From NCBI GenBank assembly GCA_963082975.1, contig OY720344.1, positions 4,451,580 through 4,515,579 on the forward strand: a DNA stretch of 64,000 nucleotides. Reading direction: 5' to 3'. The translations under genes were made by a program, and so were the position numbers. Source of the stretch: Labia minor (Eukaryota > Arthropoda > Insecta > Dermaptera > Spongiphoridae). This document shows positions 1 through 12,198 of this stretch, in pieces (the first letter of the stretch is position 1; every line of letters begins with the position of its first letter). The notes beneath the pieces were generated by a model. It did no database searches, was not told the DNA's origin, and saw nothing but the letters and a program-made list of their open reading frames with translations.

Positions 1-429
1 TAATTATTGTTCGTATCTTCTACTTGTTATTTATATAATAAATATATTTGTTTGTTTTTTTAATTGAACAAAAGAAATGATGAGATGAGACCTACAATTA
101 TTTTAAAATTTAATTTTAAAGAAAAACTCAAAGATGTTGACAATAAGATAAGTTTATAAAAATAAAAATAAAAGATAAAATAATAAGTATGCTATTCATG
201 TGTTATTTATTATGATTATTTTATTTTTATTCCAAATACCATAACACAAAGATTATACGTATATTTTATAAGAAGCATGTTCAAAAGAAAAGGTGAATTT
301 TGAATTTTCACTGGCTGTGTACATTCGATTATAGTATTTTTATATTATATTGGCATTATCAACCATATATCGGATTAGTTGTTTATTTTTGACAACTGAA
401 AAAAGTTATTCGCCTTTTTGTGTAATCTT

Positions 430-775
430 CGTTTTGATTTTTTTCCTGACCGTAAAAATAAAGATATATGTTTGATAATTTTTCACATGGTTAAAAATTG
501 TATAAAACTGCTATATATAGAATTTCAGCTTGATAGAATCGCTGAAAGTACCAGAATTAATTTTTTAACACTGCAAATCTCACGCGCCATCACGTGACGT
601 GGTACCATCAACAAAGAGTGAAACATGCGCTGGTTTAATAAATAAATAATTAATTATTAATTTTAATTTATAATTTATAATTAATTAAATTTAATTTAAA
701 TATAATATATTATGTTAATTAATCCAATTCTCAAATTGCGAGATAGTCGAGTGGAGACACTCCAGCTTTTTTATT
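430..775 (-). repeat. Family A dispersed repeat, copy 1 (partial)
   Basis: It matches the 5' half of the family in reverse: CCTGACCGTAAAAATAAAGA, TATATAGAATTTCAGCTTG, GCGCCATCACGTGACGTGG, and the terminal segment GCGAGATAGTCGAGTGGAGA ending CACTCCAG. The 3' third is missing. Full copies are about 615 bp. Confidence 0.75.
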
Positions 776-1204
776 TCTTTAAAATGTAATTAATTCCTAT
801 ATTTCCAAACTTTAATTGATTATTTTGTTTAAATTCATTTTAGATAATTATTTGTTATGTGATAATATTAAAGTTGTTGCATTGTGGCTTGACAACTTAT
901 CTATCTATCAATCCTTTAGAAAGAGAGAGAGAGAGAGAGAGAAATATATGTATAAATCTTTGTGGTTGACGAGACTACATACAAACTCTGTTAATTTGTT
1001 CTTGTTAATAACTCAAAAGGAATTTCTCTCTCTATTTTCATCCATCCAACTTTATTTTAAAGAAATTTAATTTAGTGCCAAAGTGGCTTGTTAATAACAT
1101 TCAAGCAATCGAAAGTTTAACACACGCCCGAGTGAGAGAAACAGAGAGTGTGGATGGGTGACAGAGATGAGATGAGAGTGTGGTTGAATGAATGGATAGG
1201 ATTA

Positions 1205-1260
1205 AGGGGGAAGGGAAGGGGGAAGGGAAGGGGGAAGAGAAGAGAAAGAGAGAGAGGATA
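1205..1260. repeat. G/A-rich minisatellite-like tract
   Basis: About three copies of a 12-13 bp unit (GGGGGAAGGGAA), grading into a GA repeat. Confidence 0.8.
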
Positions 1261-2332
1261 GTGAATGTGCTATGAACCAGAAAGAGAGAATGAATTTTGT
1301 GTGTGAATGAGATAGAAAATAGTTACAAGAACTGTAGGAGGATTGATTACAAATTAAACCTTCGAATAGAAAGAGATAGAGAAACAAATAAAATTAAATT
1401 TAAATTTTATAAAAAAATTTACAATTTTGCTTTATGATAAATAAAGTGTTAGAAAAATCTAACTTTAATATACCTAAACTTGTTATATAATATAAGTATG
1501 TATTGTAACAAATTTTTCATTTTGCCCGAAGAAAATTTATTTTCATAACGTTTTTCTCAACTTCGCTTGGCGTCTGTCTCTCTGTCTGTTCGCTCTTTTG
1601 ACAAATTGAAATCGATTTTTTCATCGTCTTTTTATTGAGATTTACTTTTGAAAATTTTTCAATGGGTCCCTAGAAGGTATAGAAAAAATATAATTGAATT
1701 ATAATTAATTAATTGTAATTAATTGGTGATTAATTACTTTTACTCCTTTTGTATTCCTCAGATTAATTTTTTTTCAACGGATTTTGAAACATAAATATTG
1801 ATTTCAGGATAGATTTTCATTTTGAACGTATTTAAAAATATTTCGTAGCATTAAAATTAATGATGAATTCTTATTAATCAGTTGTATCGCCAATGAGGAG
1901 GGGTTTCTTCCCCGCAGATAGTATAGAGAAAATACCTTTTTTTTATACATTGTATATGTCCACGATAGAAAGGAAACAAAACAATAGAATAACCTTTTTT
2001 TGATTCCATAACAATTTCTGCTTTCATCGCGGTCGTATGCATGATTTTCGGATAAGGAAGCAAGAGAAGTATCTACCCAAATCGACGATAAAATATGCTG
2101 ATTCTGGTTATCAAGGTTGGCAAAAATTGCAGAGTAATGTGATACTTCCGTATAAAAAATATAGAAAAACGCCCTCTTACAGATGACCAAAAGTTTATGA
2201 AGACAATGAATATCAGGGGTGGCCAACACGTCGACCGCAAAGGCTTTAAAAGTAGCCCGCGATGCCAAAGTTGGAAAAGTTAAAAGCTAAAGGACAGGAT
2301 TTTTCCATGGGAGAGGGAAGGCAGAAAAAAAA

Positions 2333-2440
2333 CATGAGCTCACGTGAGGGCAGGAACGCCAATCCCTGAAATAGAATTCTTTTCTACTGGGATTATAGAA
2401 AAGAATCTACCCGTTACCCAGGATATTATTTTTAAATTTA
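2333..2440. repeat. Family D direct repeat, copy 1
   Basis: GAACGCCAATCCCTGAAATA and GAATTCTTTTCTACTGGG recur at 3862-3972 in the same orientation with few changes. Nothing coding was recognised. Confidence 0.75.
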
Positions 2441-3861
2441 TTAAAAATTCATTTTACATTTCATGAAACTTATTCAATTTTTTCTTATTGCTTCATATGT
2501 AAAAACAATAAAATTATTTCCTTCCTTTTCAAGTAATTTTTATGTTATTTTAAGTTATTTATTTTTGAATATTTGAAAATAGAATAGAATAGCAGGATAA
2601 AATCTTTCAATGTTAAAATACAAAAAAGAAGGGATGATTGGGATGGAAAAGTTGGTTAAATCGATTTATTAAAATAATTTGTATTAATTTATTTGACGTA
2701 TAATACGTAGTATAATTAAATTGTATATAATTTCATTTAACGAAGGGGAAATAATATAATTTATTTTGAAAATAAAGTCAAAGGCAGTTGCATCTCATCT
2801 CATTGCTATGCTGTCCCCTTCAAGGTCACCGAGAAGCAAAGCATTGGAGGTGGGGGGTGAAATTTATTAAATATATATAATTAATATATCAGTAAAAAGT
2901 TAAAAATCTATATTTTATAAAATTAAATTTTTATTTGAATCTTTTCTAAAATTTATTAAACTTCATTTAAATTAATAGGAATAAATAAATTTACAATTAA
3001 TTCATGATTGAGGGATGATTTCGGTGGTGACGCCGATCAACGTCTTCGACTGGAAAGGGAATGGGAACTGATTGAGCTCGAAGCTCACCAGCAAGCAAGC
3101 AGGCAGGCCAGAAGGGAGGGTGGGTGGGGGGAGGTAAGGAGAGGTGGCGGAGGGGGCAAACATGGCATCAAATCTTTTCAATCTGTCAAAATTCAATAAT
3201 TAATATTTAATTAACGAAGCACCGTAAAATTATATAATAGTAGTGAAAAAGAATCTATGTTTCATAATGAATCTATTCGTATAGGTTTTATCTGTTGTTA
3301 TGAGGCAAGATTTTTGTTGAACTGTAAAAATAAACCAATATTAAAATTAATTAAAAATTTCCATTTAATGATACAAAAAATCAATTTTATTTAGAATCTG
3401 GCTAAAATTATGGTCAATGGCTTGGTCTTGGTCACAATTTACAAGATTTAGTCAAAAATTTTAATAAAATGAAAAACATTGATTTGATTGGTTTTTTCTA
3501 ATTCTCCAAAGCGTTCTATAAATATGAGTTCCAAGTTTTTACTAATATGAAGCGTAGGAGAGGTGGGTCCTCTCAGAGGCACATAAGACATGTCTCACTC
3601 GTGAATATACAGGGTTTTGCTAGTCGAAAGGTTGACGTAATATATATAGGAGACTCGAAAGGGTCTCCTATAAGAGATAAGATTAAATTTTTTTTTCTTT
3701 ATTAATGAAGCTATGCTAGGTATTCTCCTTCATCCAAATAAATTTGATTTTTTGAATGATCAGGGGAGGGGGGGGAGAGTAAGAGTAAGGGAATGGATGG
3801 AAAGGAGTCAATGGGTAAAGGACATGATTCCTCCAGGTAGAAGAGGGATTTAGAAGAAATC

Positions 3862-3972
3862 ATGGGCTCATGTGAGGGCAGGGACGCCAATCCCTGAAAT
3901 AGAATTCTTTTCTACTGGTTTTATAAAAAAGAATCTACTCGCTACCCGGGATATAATTTTTAAATTTATTAA
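3862..3972. repeat. Family D direct repeat, copy 2
   Basis: It shares about 105 bp with 2333-2440 (GGACGCCAATCCCTGAAATA through CTACCCGGGATATAATTTT). The two lie about 1.5 kb apart. Confidence 0.75.
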
Positions 3973-4460
3973 ACAATAATTTTAGATCATAATCATTCTA
4001 TATCTTATTACATCTTTTATATACCCTATATTTATATTTTTCTTATCCCGATAATTTATATACTTTTTATCCAAGGGCTTCCCTTTCTCAAAACACCGTT
4101 TAGTCCTAGACTACTCTACTTTACCCAAATTTCGCCTCTACCTCCCCCTCCTCTCATATCCATTCCAAAATGAAGTATTTATTTTAATTGAAGTTATAAA
4201 TTTAAATGAAAAATATCCATTTACAATTTTTTTTAATTAATATATTATTATAATAATTAAAACTAACATATCTTTCATATATCTAAGAACATATGTAAAT
4301 ATATTTTTGATTTAACCTTTCTATATTTTAGTATTTGACTATATAATTAATAATATATAATTTTTGTATGCTTAAAATTTGTATTGTTTGTATTTATTTC
4401 TTAACATTATATTTTTTAAAATTTTAATAAATATTGTTAGAATTCATAAAATAAAAAATA

Positions 4461-4663
4461 TATCGTCGGCTTAGATTGCAAACCTGCTAACTCATATTCA
4501 GCATATTTTGCACAACTTTCTTAAAACGCATAAATATTTTGCTTGTCGCATGATTTCAATTAAATAGGTTTCATAGCCAATGTAAGGTGTTTTTCTCTTT
4601 CTAATAGTGTTAAAATGTAATTTTTGACCAAAAGTGGAGGTTTGCAATTTAAATCGGCGATAT
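4461..4663. mobile_element. MITE with ~26-bp inverted ends (TATCGTCGGC type)
   Basis: The left end TATCGTCGGCTTAGATTGCA and the reversed right end TATCGCCGATTTAAATTGCA match over about 26 bp with four mismatches, continuing AACCT on both sides. The 203-bp interior is noncoding. A TA target site is possible; superfamily unresolved. Confidence 0.7.
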
Positions 4664-5084
4664 AATGACTTCTTTAATTATCATCTAAAATTTTAAAATT
4701 ATTTGCCCATATCCATAGTCGACCGCAGACTATATTTTATTGAAAAAGTAGCCCCTAAAAGCTAAAAGTTTGACCAAATTATATAAAATATACATTTATA
4801 TATATATATTAATGTATATATTTATATATATATACATTTATAAAATCTCATATTAATAAAAATTATTTATTTATAAATGTAATATAATAATTATTATTCA
4901 ATAATAGCATTTACTTAACATAAAGCATAAAATCAATTTTAGAAGATTAATATATTTTTTTGTTTTATTCAATTTGTGTAAATTTTTGTATAACTTCGTC
5001 ATTTCTATTTCTCTTGTTATATTAAATAAATTTATCATATTAAAATTGCACTAAAAAGAATCAAATAATATAATTATAAAATTT

Positions 5085-5230
5085 TTTTATAAAATAACGT
5101 TTTTCCCATGGACTAAAAAGAATAAAATAATTTTTCTATAAGCCTGACAAAGTTTATGGATGAATTGCTTCATATTCAACGAAAAACGTTGGGCACATTT
5201 AGTTCTATGCAATTAACTTCCTTTTGCTAT
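5085..5230 (+). repeat. Family E repeat, copy 1
   Basis: It contains GACAAAGTTTATGGATGAAT and TGCTTCATATTCAACGAAA, repeated in inverse orientation at 5440-5660 and 51118-51420. Confidence 0.7.
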
Positions 5231-5439
5231 AATTCATATATATATATATATATATTCTAAGATACATACCACACTAAACACTTCATTAACAAGTAACACT
5301 ATTTTTTCAAATATAATCAACCATTTTGGATTTGATTGATAATATGTAAATTTAATAAAAATTCTTTTAAAATTTGATAATAATTTGATATAAGTATATT
5401 ACAGTGAAAAATAATAAAATATTAATTTCTTAGCTCTTA

Positions 5440-5660
5440 AATATCTATCAATTTTATTGCATGATAAAAAAATTTGTCAGTTTATGTGTTTAATAAAATT
5501 TTTATTATGACAAAAATTTGACTTGATTGTTCATATAAATAAATTAAACTAAATGCGCCCAAAGTTTTTCGATGGATATGAAGCAATTCATCCATAAACT
5601 TTGTGAAGCTCATAGAAAAATTATTTTATTCTTTTTATTCTATTGGCATAACTTTATTAT
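5440..5660 (-). repeat. Family E repeat, copy 2 (inverted partner of copy 1)
   Basis: GATATGAAGCAATTCATCCA followed by TAAACTTTGTGAAGCTCATA is the inverse of copy 1. The pair could form a stem of over 100 bp with a loop of a few hundred bases in the intron RNA. Confidence 0.72.
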
Positions 5661-6402
5661 AAAAAAAATTTTACATTTATATTTTTATAAATTAAATTAT
5701 TAGTAAAATAAAATAATATGTAAAGTAATTATTTTTGCTTGGGTTGTTGCCCCCCTTGTTTTTCTGATCATTTTGTCTAGAGGTCAGAGTTTGCAGCGGC
5801 GAATATGATCACTTGGAACGTAGTATGCCTTCTTTTCTAGTTTGCTTGCATATCGGAGGGATTGCCGCCGCCAATGCGATCAGCGGAGAGACCATAATGC
5901 CTAAATGAAAATCGTCGAACCCCCAAATGGACAACACCATTGGACCATTGCTTGCTTTGAAGGACCGTAATTGCCCTTGATTTGGTTAACTTTTATTATT
6001 TAATTTTTTATTTCTTAATGTTAATAATTTTAAACTTATGTGTTTGGCATTTAATCTCTCTGACTTTGAAAATAAAACACACGTTGCTTTTTTTTTATAA
6101 AATAAAACCATTTGTTATTTTTTTTATCGCTTCTTCCATGATGATTCACGCGGGCTTCAAAGTTAAATAGTCCAGAGTTGCTAACCATTATTTTTACACC
6201 GAATGACCACCCTAAAAATTTCGCCCTCCCCCCACCCCATTATAAAATTGTTTCAATATTAGTATTTCGTTTATTTACATAAATTTGTTAAAATATAATT
6301 TTTTGTCTCTCAAAGTTCCAAAAGCAGAGATTGATCTTAGCTTACTTGGTTTAAATACTTATATTAGATAACATAAATGTATATATAAAGTTGTATAATA
6401 AC

Positions 6403-6553
6403 CTTGATTTCTGCTGAGAATCTTTGATATTCAGTAGTATTTGGCGTGGCAGCTGTTAATGTTAAAAGAGCTGTATAGGCCTTTCTTGCACGTTCGTTAC
6501 GCTCTTTTGTATCATCTTTATCGTACCATGGTGATAAACTTTCCTCACTAAAT
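6403..6553 (-). CDS. NPR-type receptor, coding exon 4 (ectodomain), last exon in window
   Basis: 151 nt, entering in phase 2 (AC from exon 3 plus A gives Thr270) and leaving in phase 0. It encodes residues 271-320: FSEESLSPWYDKDDTKERNE, then RARKAYTALLTLTAATPNTT, then EYQRFSAEIK. The acceptor is ttatcttttcag; the donor AAG|gttatt is weaker than the other donors but matches the GT rule and the expected end of the homologous segment (...F-x-x-E-[IV]-K). A sequon lies at N308 (NTT). The pattern of a Trp-acidic loop followed by ER-x-x-x-A-[RK]-x-A-[YF] is typical of NPR-like ectodomains. The remainder of the ectodomain, the membrane helix and the intracellular part are not in 1-6402; I searched the minus strand there for family motifs and saw none. 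Confidence 0.9.
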
Positions 6554-6599
6554 CTGAAAAGATAAAAAAAAATAGAATAAAATTGTCAGGATTTTTCTT

Positions 6600-7700
6600 T
6601 GTACAAAACACCAACTTTAAATTGCCTTTGACTTAATAGGCGACTAGAAACACAGACAGTGAAAAGAACTACAAGAATCTGACTGATTTTTTCCAAAATT
6701 TATTGAAATTTATCCCCACATCTTCCCAATACCTCCAATAAAAGAGATAATCCACTCACTAAAAAATAAAACAAATTCCCTGGGAAGGATGGCATAATTG
6801 CAGAAATATTGAAAATAGGAAAAGAGATGACCTCTCATAAAAACAATTCATATACTCCTTACAAAGAGAGAGAAGAAGTGATTCTTGCATTGCATGAGAA
6901 GGATTACCGAGCGGACCCAAACAATTACAAAAGTGTATCTCTATTGTCAATTTCTTACGCTCTAAAACAGCGGTTGCCAAAGTGGTGGTCCGCGAGAAAA
7001 TTTCTCTGGTGGAAATGTGGAAATGTGGAATATACTTACTCATCATGTTAAGTTATGTTTTAAGATGCATTAAAACATGATTCAATTCATTACAATACGT
7101 GATAAGTTATAAAAACTCAATGTTTTCATGTTGAATAATATTTCGTAAATTCAAAAATCCTATTAGTGGTCCGCGGGATTTAAATTATGAATTAATTGGT
7201 CCGTGAGGTCAAAAAGTTTGGCGACCGCTGCTCTAAAACATCCTATGATAGCATTGACAGACAAACTGTTCTGGATAACTTAGAAGAGCACAGCGTGGAC
7301 AGTTATCAAGTTCAGTGATATAGCACATTAGAGGCGATTGAAATTCTATGATCACATCTGCAGAAAGAACGATACCAAATATGCAGAGACTGTTTGTTTG
7401 ATGCAATAAAAATCAGTTGGTTAGAAAAAATCAAGCAGGACTTAAAAGAAATGATGATCAAAAAAGCTACCATTTTGAATCTCAATATTTTTGTATCTCT
7501 GGTTGCAAAGCAAATTTTTGGTGAAAAAACTTAAAAGATCATTGGAAAGGAGTGGACGAAAGAATGTCGGAAGAAATAGCGACTTCATTTGGGGAATTTG
7601 GGAGAAGAAAGCCACCACCTCAGATCATCAAGTTTAAACGGGAACCCAAAGTGAAGAAAGAAAGAATTAGAATATTGTTTAAAGTATTTTGGAATTATTA
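6600..7700 (+). mobile_element. Non-LTR retrotransposon fragment (RT region), interrupted by a hAT MITE
   Basis: Plus-strand translation in shifting frames recalls reverse transcriptase: a SLGRMA-like segment (degenerate PG-K-DGI-x-AE-[IM]-LK), then EKDYRADPNNYKSVSLLSIS (about 6895-6955), the family's 'ADP-x-NYR-x-I-SLL' motif. After the hAT insertion at 6968-7230 it resumes with a YDSIDRQTVLDNLEEH-like segment, near the palm-domain 'AFD-x-x-DR' motif. 7400-7690 may be its C-terminal tail. Stops and frameshifts are abundant. Clade (RTE, Jockey or similar) is not resolved. Confidence 0.6.
6968..7230. mobile_element. hAT-type MITE with perfect 8-bp target duplication
   Basis: 263 bp bounded by inverted ends CAGCGGTTGCCAAA and TTTGGCGACCGCTG. 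It is flanked by identical octamers CTCTAAAA at 6960-6967 and 7231-7238. An 8-bp duplication and CA-x-x-G ends are typical of hAT elements. There is no coding capacity. It interrupts a LINE reverse-transcriptase fragment, so it is the younger insertion. Confidence 0.88.
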
Positions 7701-8693
7701 TTATTAATTATTAAATTAATTAATTTTATTTTAACGATTGGATAAATTCAAGAAGACTCAACAAGAAATGAAAAAAATATTAATTCAATTAAAAAACAAA
7801 AATTAAGTACAATATGAATATTTTAATTTATAACAAAAACAAAATACTGTGAGTTGACTAATACTAACAATAAGAAAGAACATTGTAATACTAATGAAAT
7901 TTGTTTAAATCATTTAATGTTCTCCAATATTATTTTATCAGGGTTTATTATATACTTATATATTTACTCTTATCAATTATAAATAAAAGAGTGAAAATTT
8001 CTCCAAATGATGGGTGATTGAATAAATAAAAATAATTAATTAAATATATTTATGTTTTTAATAATAATAAAATATTTATTTTTATTATTATTATTATTAT
8101 TTGTTCATTTCAAAATTTGACTCTTGAGAACTTCAATTATTTCTAATGGCCTGTCGTCGTCGTCGTCGTTGTAGTTGATGGCGTCTTTTGGTTGATCATT
8201 TCTTAGACCCTGGAGCGATCAGCATTTACCAAAATTTCACCACTTGACTAAAGAAGATCCCCTTAACCATACCCGTTCCAATGGACTAGAATCCCTTTTC
8301 ATTCACCATCTCCCTCTCACCCACATTTCAACTCACCCTTTCATCAGATCCCTCCCAACCCCTCACACTCCATTCTCCAACTCATCCTTTGAATAGAATC
8401 GTTCGAGGACCTGAATAAAGATGTACAAAGGGCGTTGGCCACTTTTAGTAAAAAAAAAACTAAAATAAAACAAAAAATAAATAAATAAATAAATAAAATA
8501 AAAGCAAAAGAGAAAGAAAAAAAGAGAAAAAGAGAATAGATCAAAATATATTAAATTTAAAGAGGATTTATATCTAAAATTAAGATTTTTTTTTTATATA
8601 AAATCATTTGCTCGTAATTTTATTTTTTTTTATTCAAAATTTAATTTGAAGTATAAAATTTCCAATATAACTTATAATATAATAAAATAATGG

Positions 8694-8785
8694 TATTGCG
8701 ATCACGAAAATTTTCAATGTCGAAATTTTGATGTTTTTATTCGTTTTCAAGGTCCCTGAGTCATTTTCACTAAGGTTGAAAAACA

Positions 8786-8818
<33 letters not shown>

Positions 8819-9388
8819 AATATTATATATAATGATATATATATAATATTAGATTCTAATAATGATATATATAATATTAGAGAGAGAGAGAGACATGATT
8901 ACACAAAAACGGTTTGAGCTAGAATTATGAAATTTGGTACACGGACATTATTCAAAATTCGTAGTTTTCTTTCAACTTTTAAGAAATGCAGCTCATTCGG
9001 AAGAGGGTCATTACCTACAACGTTTTGATTTTTTTTTCCTCTTAAGTGACCGTAAAAATAAAGATAAGATAAGTATGTTTGATAGTTTTTCACATGATTA
9101 ATAATTGTATAAAACTGCTATATATAGAATTTCAGCTTGATTGAATCGCTGAAAGTACCGGAATTAATTTTTTAAGTTGAATATATGTTAATTAATTAAT
9201 TAATTAATTAATTGAATAACAATACTATACTGAAAATTTAAATTTTTTCATTAATTAACTAATTAATTCAATTCAATTATTCTTAATTTATAATTTATAT
9301 TTAATTAAATTTAATTTAAATATATATTATATGATAATTAATCCAATTTAAGTTTGCGAAATTGACGAGTGGAGACATTCCAGATTTG
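8694..9388 (-). repeat. Family A dispersed repeat, copy 2
   Basis: Reverse-orientation copy from GGTATTGCGATCACGAAAAT to GACGAGTGGAGACATTCCAG. Its internal simple-repeat segment has expanded into a large palindrome (8799-8894). The CACGTGACG block is deleted. Confidence 0.78.
8799..8894. repeat. Long palindrome (cruciform-capable) inside family A copy 2
   Basis: The left arm GT(CT)9-AATATTATATAT and the right arm ATATATAATATT-(AG)7-AC are inverse complements over about 27 bp. They are separated by a second smaller AT palindrome. Confidence 0.8.
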
Positions 9389-9649
9389 TTGATTTATTAT
9401 ACCTACTATATATTAAAAGTTTCAGGTTTTTACAAAAGCCATTCCTGATAAAAAAAATAATAATATTAACAATAATTGTATAATTCTAAATTAAAGTAAA
9501 AAAAGAAAAGAAAGTGAAACAATGTAATAATTGAGCTTAATACATTTTTCGTAAAATTTCGTTTAACAACGAATGTGCCATTGTGCACAATTTTGTTATA
9601 ATTTTTTATACCTTTTAAATTGTATATCCCATATGTGTTTAGGGATAAC

Positions 9650-9846
9650 TAGGGTGACCAAACGTCCCGTTTTTAGGTGCTCTGTCCCGGCGTCCCCAAA
9701 AATGTCTTTTGGACAGCCTATTGTCCCGTTTTTTTAAATATTTGGGACATTTCGTACTTTTTTTCTAAATTTTTACAATTTGGTTTTTTTAAAAAAAAGG
9801 TAAACCGTTTGTCCCAGTTTGTTGTTTTCGAAATATGGTCTCCCTA
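9650..9846. mobile_element. MITE with TAGGGTGACCA ends
   Basis: 197 bp beginning TAGGGTGACCAAACG and ending ATATGGTCTCCCTA. The flanks GGGATAAC and AGGATAAC match at 7 of 8, suggesting an 8-bp duplication and hAT-like transposition. A related end (TTCGAAATATGGTCACCCTA) occurs at about 61528-61547. Confidence 0.7.
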
Positions 9847-10831
9847 AGGATAACCCTCTTTGTAAACACCTCTCTCTAATGTATTTTGTCTAGCTTAATA
9901 AACACATTTTTAAACTAAAAAATATACTAAAAGTCTATTTATTTATTTATTTTTAAAATAAATTAGAAAATAAAAAAAAATATTACTTTTAATTATGATT
10001 ATTCCTTTTAGTAATAATAATAATAATAAAAAAAATAATAATTAAATGTGTATCCATCGATTTAATTAAATTTTTTCTTTATTATCAAAAGTCGGTAAAC
10101 GAAATTAATGTGATCGATCGTTTATATATTTATTGTTTTTATCTTTAGATGAAAATTAGATCATTCACCATTTTGTAAAATATGGTAAGTAGGATAGTAT
10201 TTTTATTTTTGTGTTAATTGTCATCGTTAAATATAAATGAATGTTTTAATGCAGGAAATAAATTGTTTTAATGTTTCACTAAAATTGCTTTAAAGATTAC
10301 TAATCCGCATAATAATGATTATTTCAAGTTGTTTTATGTTATTTAAATGTTTGATTTATTACAAAATGTTAAAATGTTGTCGACGATACCCATTCTTAAT
10401 TAATAGTGGGATTTGTTATTCAACGATGTCTTTACAAAAGAGATTCAAATCCACATGGGATTTTTTTTTTTTAATATAATTTGAAAACTCTATCCTTTTA
10501 ATATTTATTTTATTTATAATATTTTTTTAAATATAATCTTATCATAAATCACTTTTAATCCCTTTATCATGTATAAATATATAGATGCATTAATTTCTAG
10601 AAACACCTTGTATATGTACCTGCAAATTAATATAGAGGTAAGCTTGATTTTTTATAAACATATACATATTATTTAAAGGTATAGTGACGGAAACAAATCT
10701 AGCGCAGCGTCTTTCTCAAAAGCATTAAGATATTAATCAAAATTAAAGAAATTAATTTTATAAATACCATAAATAAATACAAATATCAATCATTTAAAAT
10801 TAAATTGATTTCTTTAATTTTGATTCATATA

Positions 10832-11499
10832 CGAGGTCTGTTGAAAAGAAAAGGTGAATTTTGAATTATTTAGAAAAGTATTTATTTATTCATCAATATC
10901 CATTTTGTCTCCTTCAAATTAATTCCCCTCAGATATAATGCACTTATGCCAGCGCTTCTTTCAATCGTCGAAGCACATTATAAGCATCAGCTTGTTCATC
11001 GATTTCAACTTCATTTCATCAATTGTGGCAAAACGCTTTCCTTTCATTGATCTCTTCAGTTTTGGGAATAGGAAAAAGTTACAGGGAACCAAATCTGGTG
11101 AATATGGTGGTTGAGGCATTATTACGGATTTGTTTTTGGCAAAAAAATCACGAACAAGCAATGATGTGTGAGCTGATGCATTATCGTGATGCAGAATTCA
11201 TGATTTCTTTTACAACAATTCCGATCGTTTGAGCCGTATTGCTTCACGCAAACGTTGCATAACTTCCTTGTAGTATTCCTTGCTGACGTAGCTCAACATA
11301 TATTTTGTATATTTAAATGAATAAATTAATATGTATAAACTAATGCTTATTAAAATGCAGCGTTATCCATGTGATGGGTCGTTCCTTCTTGAAAAGAGCA
11401 ATAGAACTGGTAAGATAGGAAGGTTAGCCCGATGAAATTTCGATAATTAAATGTACACAGCCCGCGAAAATTCAAACCTTTTCTTTTGAACAGACCTCG
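10832..11499 (-). mobile_element. Mariner transposon, internally deleted, inactive transposase
   Basis: 668 bp between TA dinucleotides with inverted ends CGAGGTCTGTTGAAAAGAAA and its near-complement. The minus strand encodes the mariner C-terminal half: HHDNASAHTS, LLVRDFFAKNKS, PQPPYSPDLVPCNFFLFPKL and MKGKRFATIDEM. The second catalytic Asp is present (HHDNA). The third, normally Asp in the PCD position, reads Asn (PCNFF), and stops interrupt the frame. The N-terminal DNA-binding half is missing. A fragment of a similar end occurs at about 280-345. Confidence 0.82.
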
Positions 11500-12198
11500 T
11501 ATTAATACTTTGGTGAAAGGCGGTGCGCTAAATAGACTGGTGTTCATCTTTTTCTATTTACTTGACTTACATATTTTTAATTTGTTCAAATTTCTTATGA
11601 ATAAAATTTAAAATTAGAAATAATATAAATACTTAATTTAATTTAATTAAACGAATATATTGTAACTACAAACAAACAAACAAATAAATATATATATTAA
11701 ATATTCTTTTTGTGAAAAAAATAACAGAAAAAAAAACATGATATCTACATTTATAACAATTTTAAATTTTGGTTGTATACTTACTTTTAAATATAAAATA
11801 AATTATTATATAATACATACTACAAAGTCATTAGTGTGGGATTAATTGCAAGTTATAATAATAATACTTTTAATGAGAAATTCGAGCTTGATATTTTTTA
11901 ATAGTATCATTTATATATTTGGATGTAAGAATGATGAAGATAATCTCGCATGTCGTCTTCAATTCGTAGGTTTTAAAGGTATAATAAAAAGAAAGTGTTA
12001 CAATTTTTATTGAATAAAATTTAGTGGCACTCAAAAGTAATTTAATTGTAACAGATTAGATTAAATAAATCAAATAAATAATCTCTCTCTCTATATTAAA
12101 AATTTATTTAAGAGATTATTTTTTTTTCTTAAATTGTATACTTTTATCTTTTATTCAACATAATAAAATTGAATAATTGAAATAGTAACATTGATATA

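Larger units (their letters stand above)
1..6402 (-). other. Intron 5 of the receptor gene (open at the window edge), content survey
   Basis: Downstream of the exon 4 donor on the minus strand. Recognised items (families A, D, E and a 203-bp MITE) have their own entries. The stretches 780-2330, 2450-3000, 3200-3860, 3980-4460 and 5660-6400 are AT-rich with simple repeats. Two GC-richer islands (about 3010-3170 and 5745-5970) are open in several frames but match nothing I know. A 10-bp perfect hairpin (TATAGGAGAC and complement, 8-base loop) lies at 3645-3672. A rather long minus-strand open frame (1804-2268) has no recognisable domain and sits in low-complexity sequence. Confidence 0.6.

Noticed and set aside
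1804..2268. 154-codon open frame on the minus strand
   Set aside because: A long but unrecognisable peptide with no domain, splice context or codon signal. Kept only as a remark in the intron survey.
5745..5970. GC-rich island considered as the next receptor exon
   Set aside because: Minus-strand translations show none of the expected family motifs and contain stops near usable acceptors.
10450..10470. B-box-like TTCAAATCC as a possible tRNA gene
   Set aside because: No A box or cloverleaf arms at the right distance.
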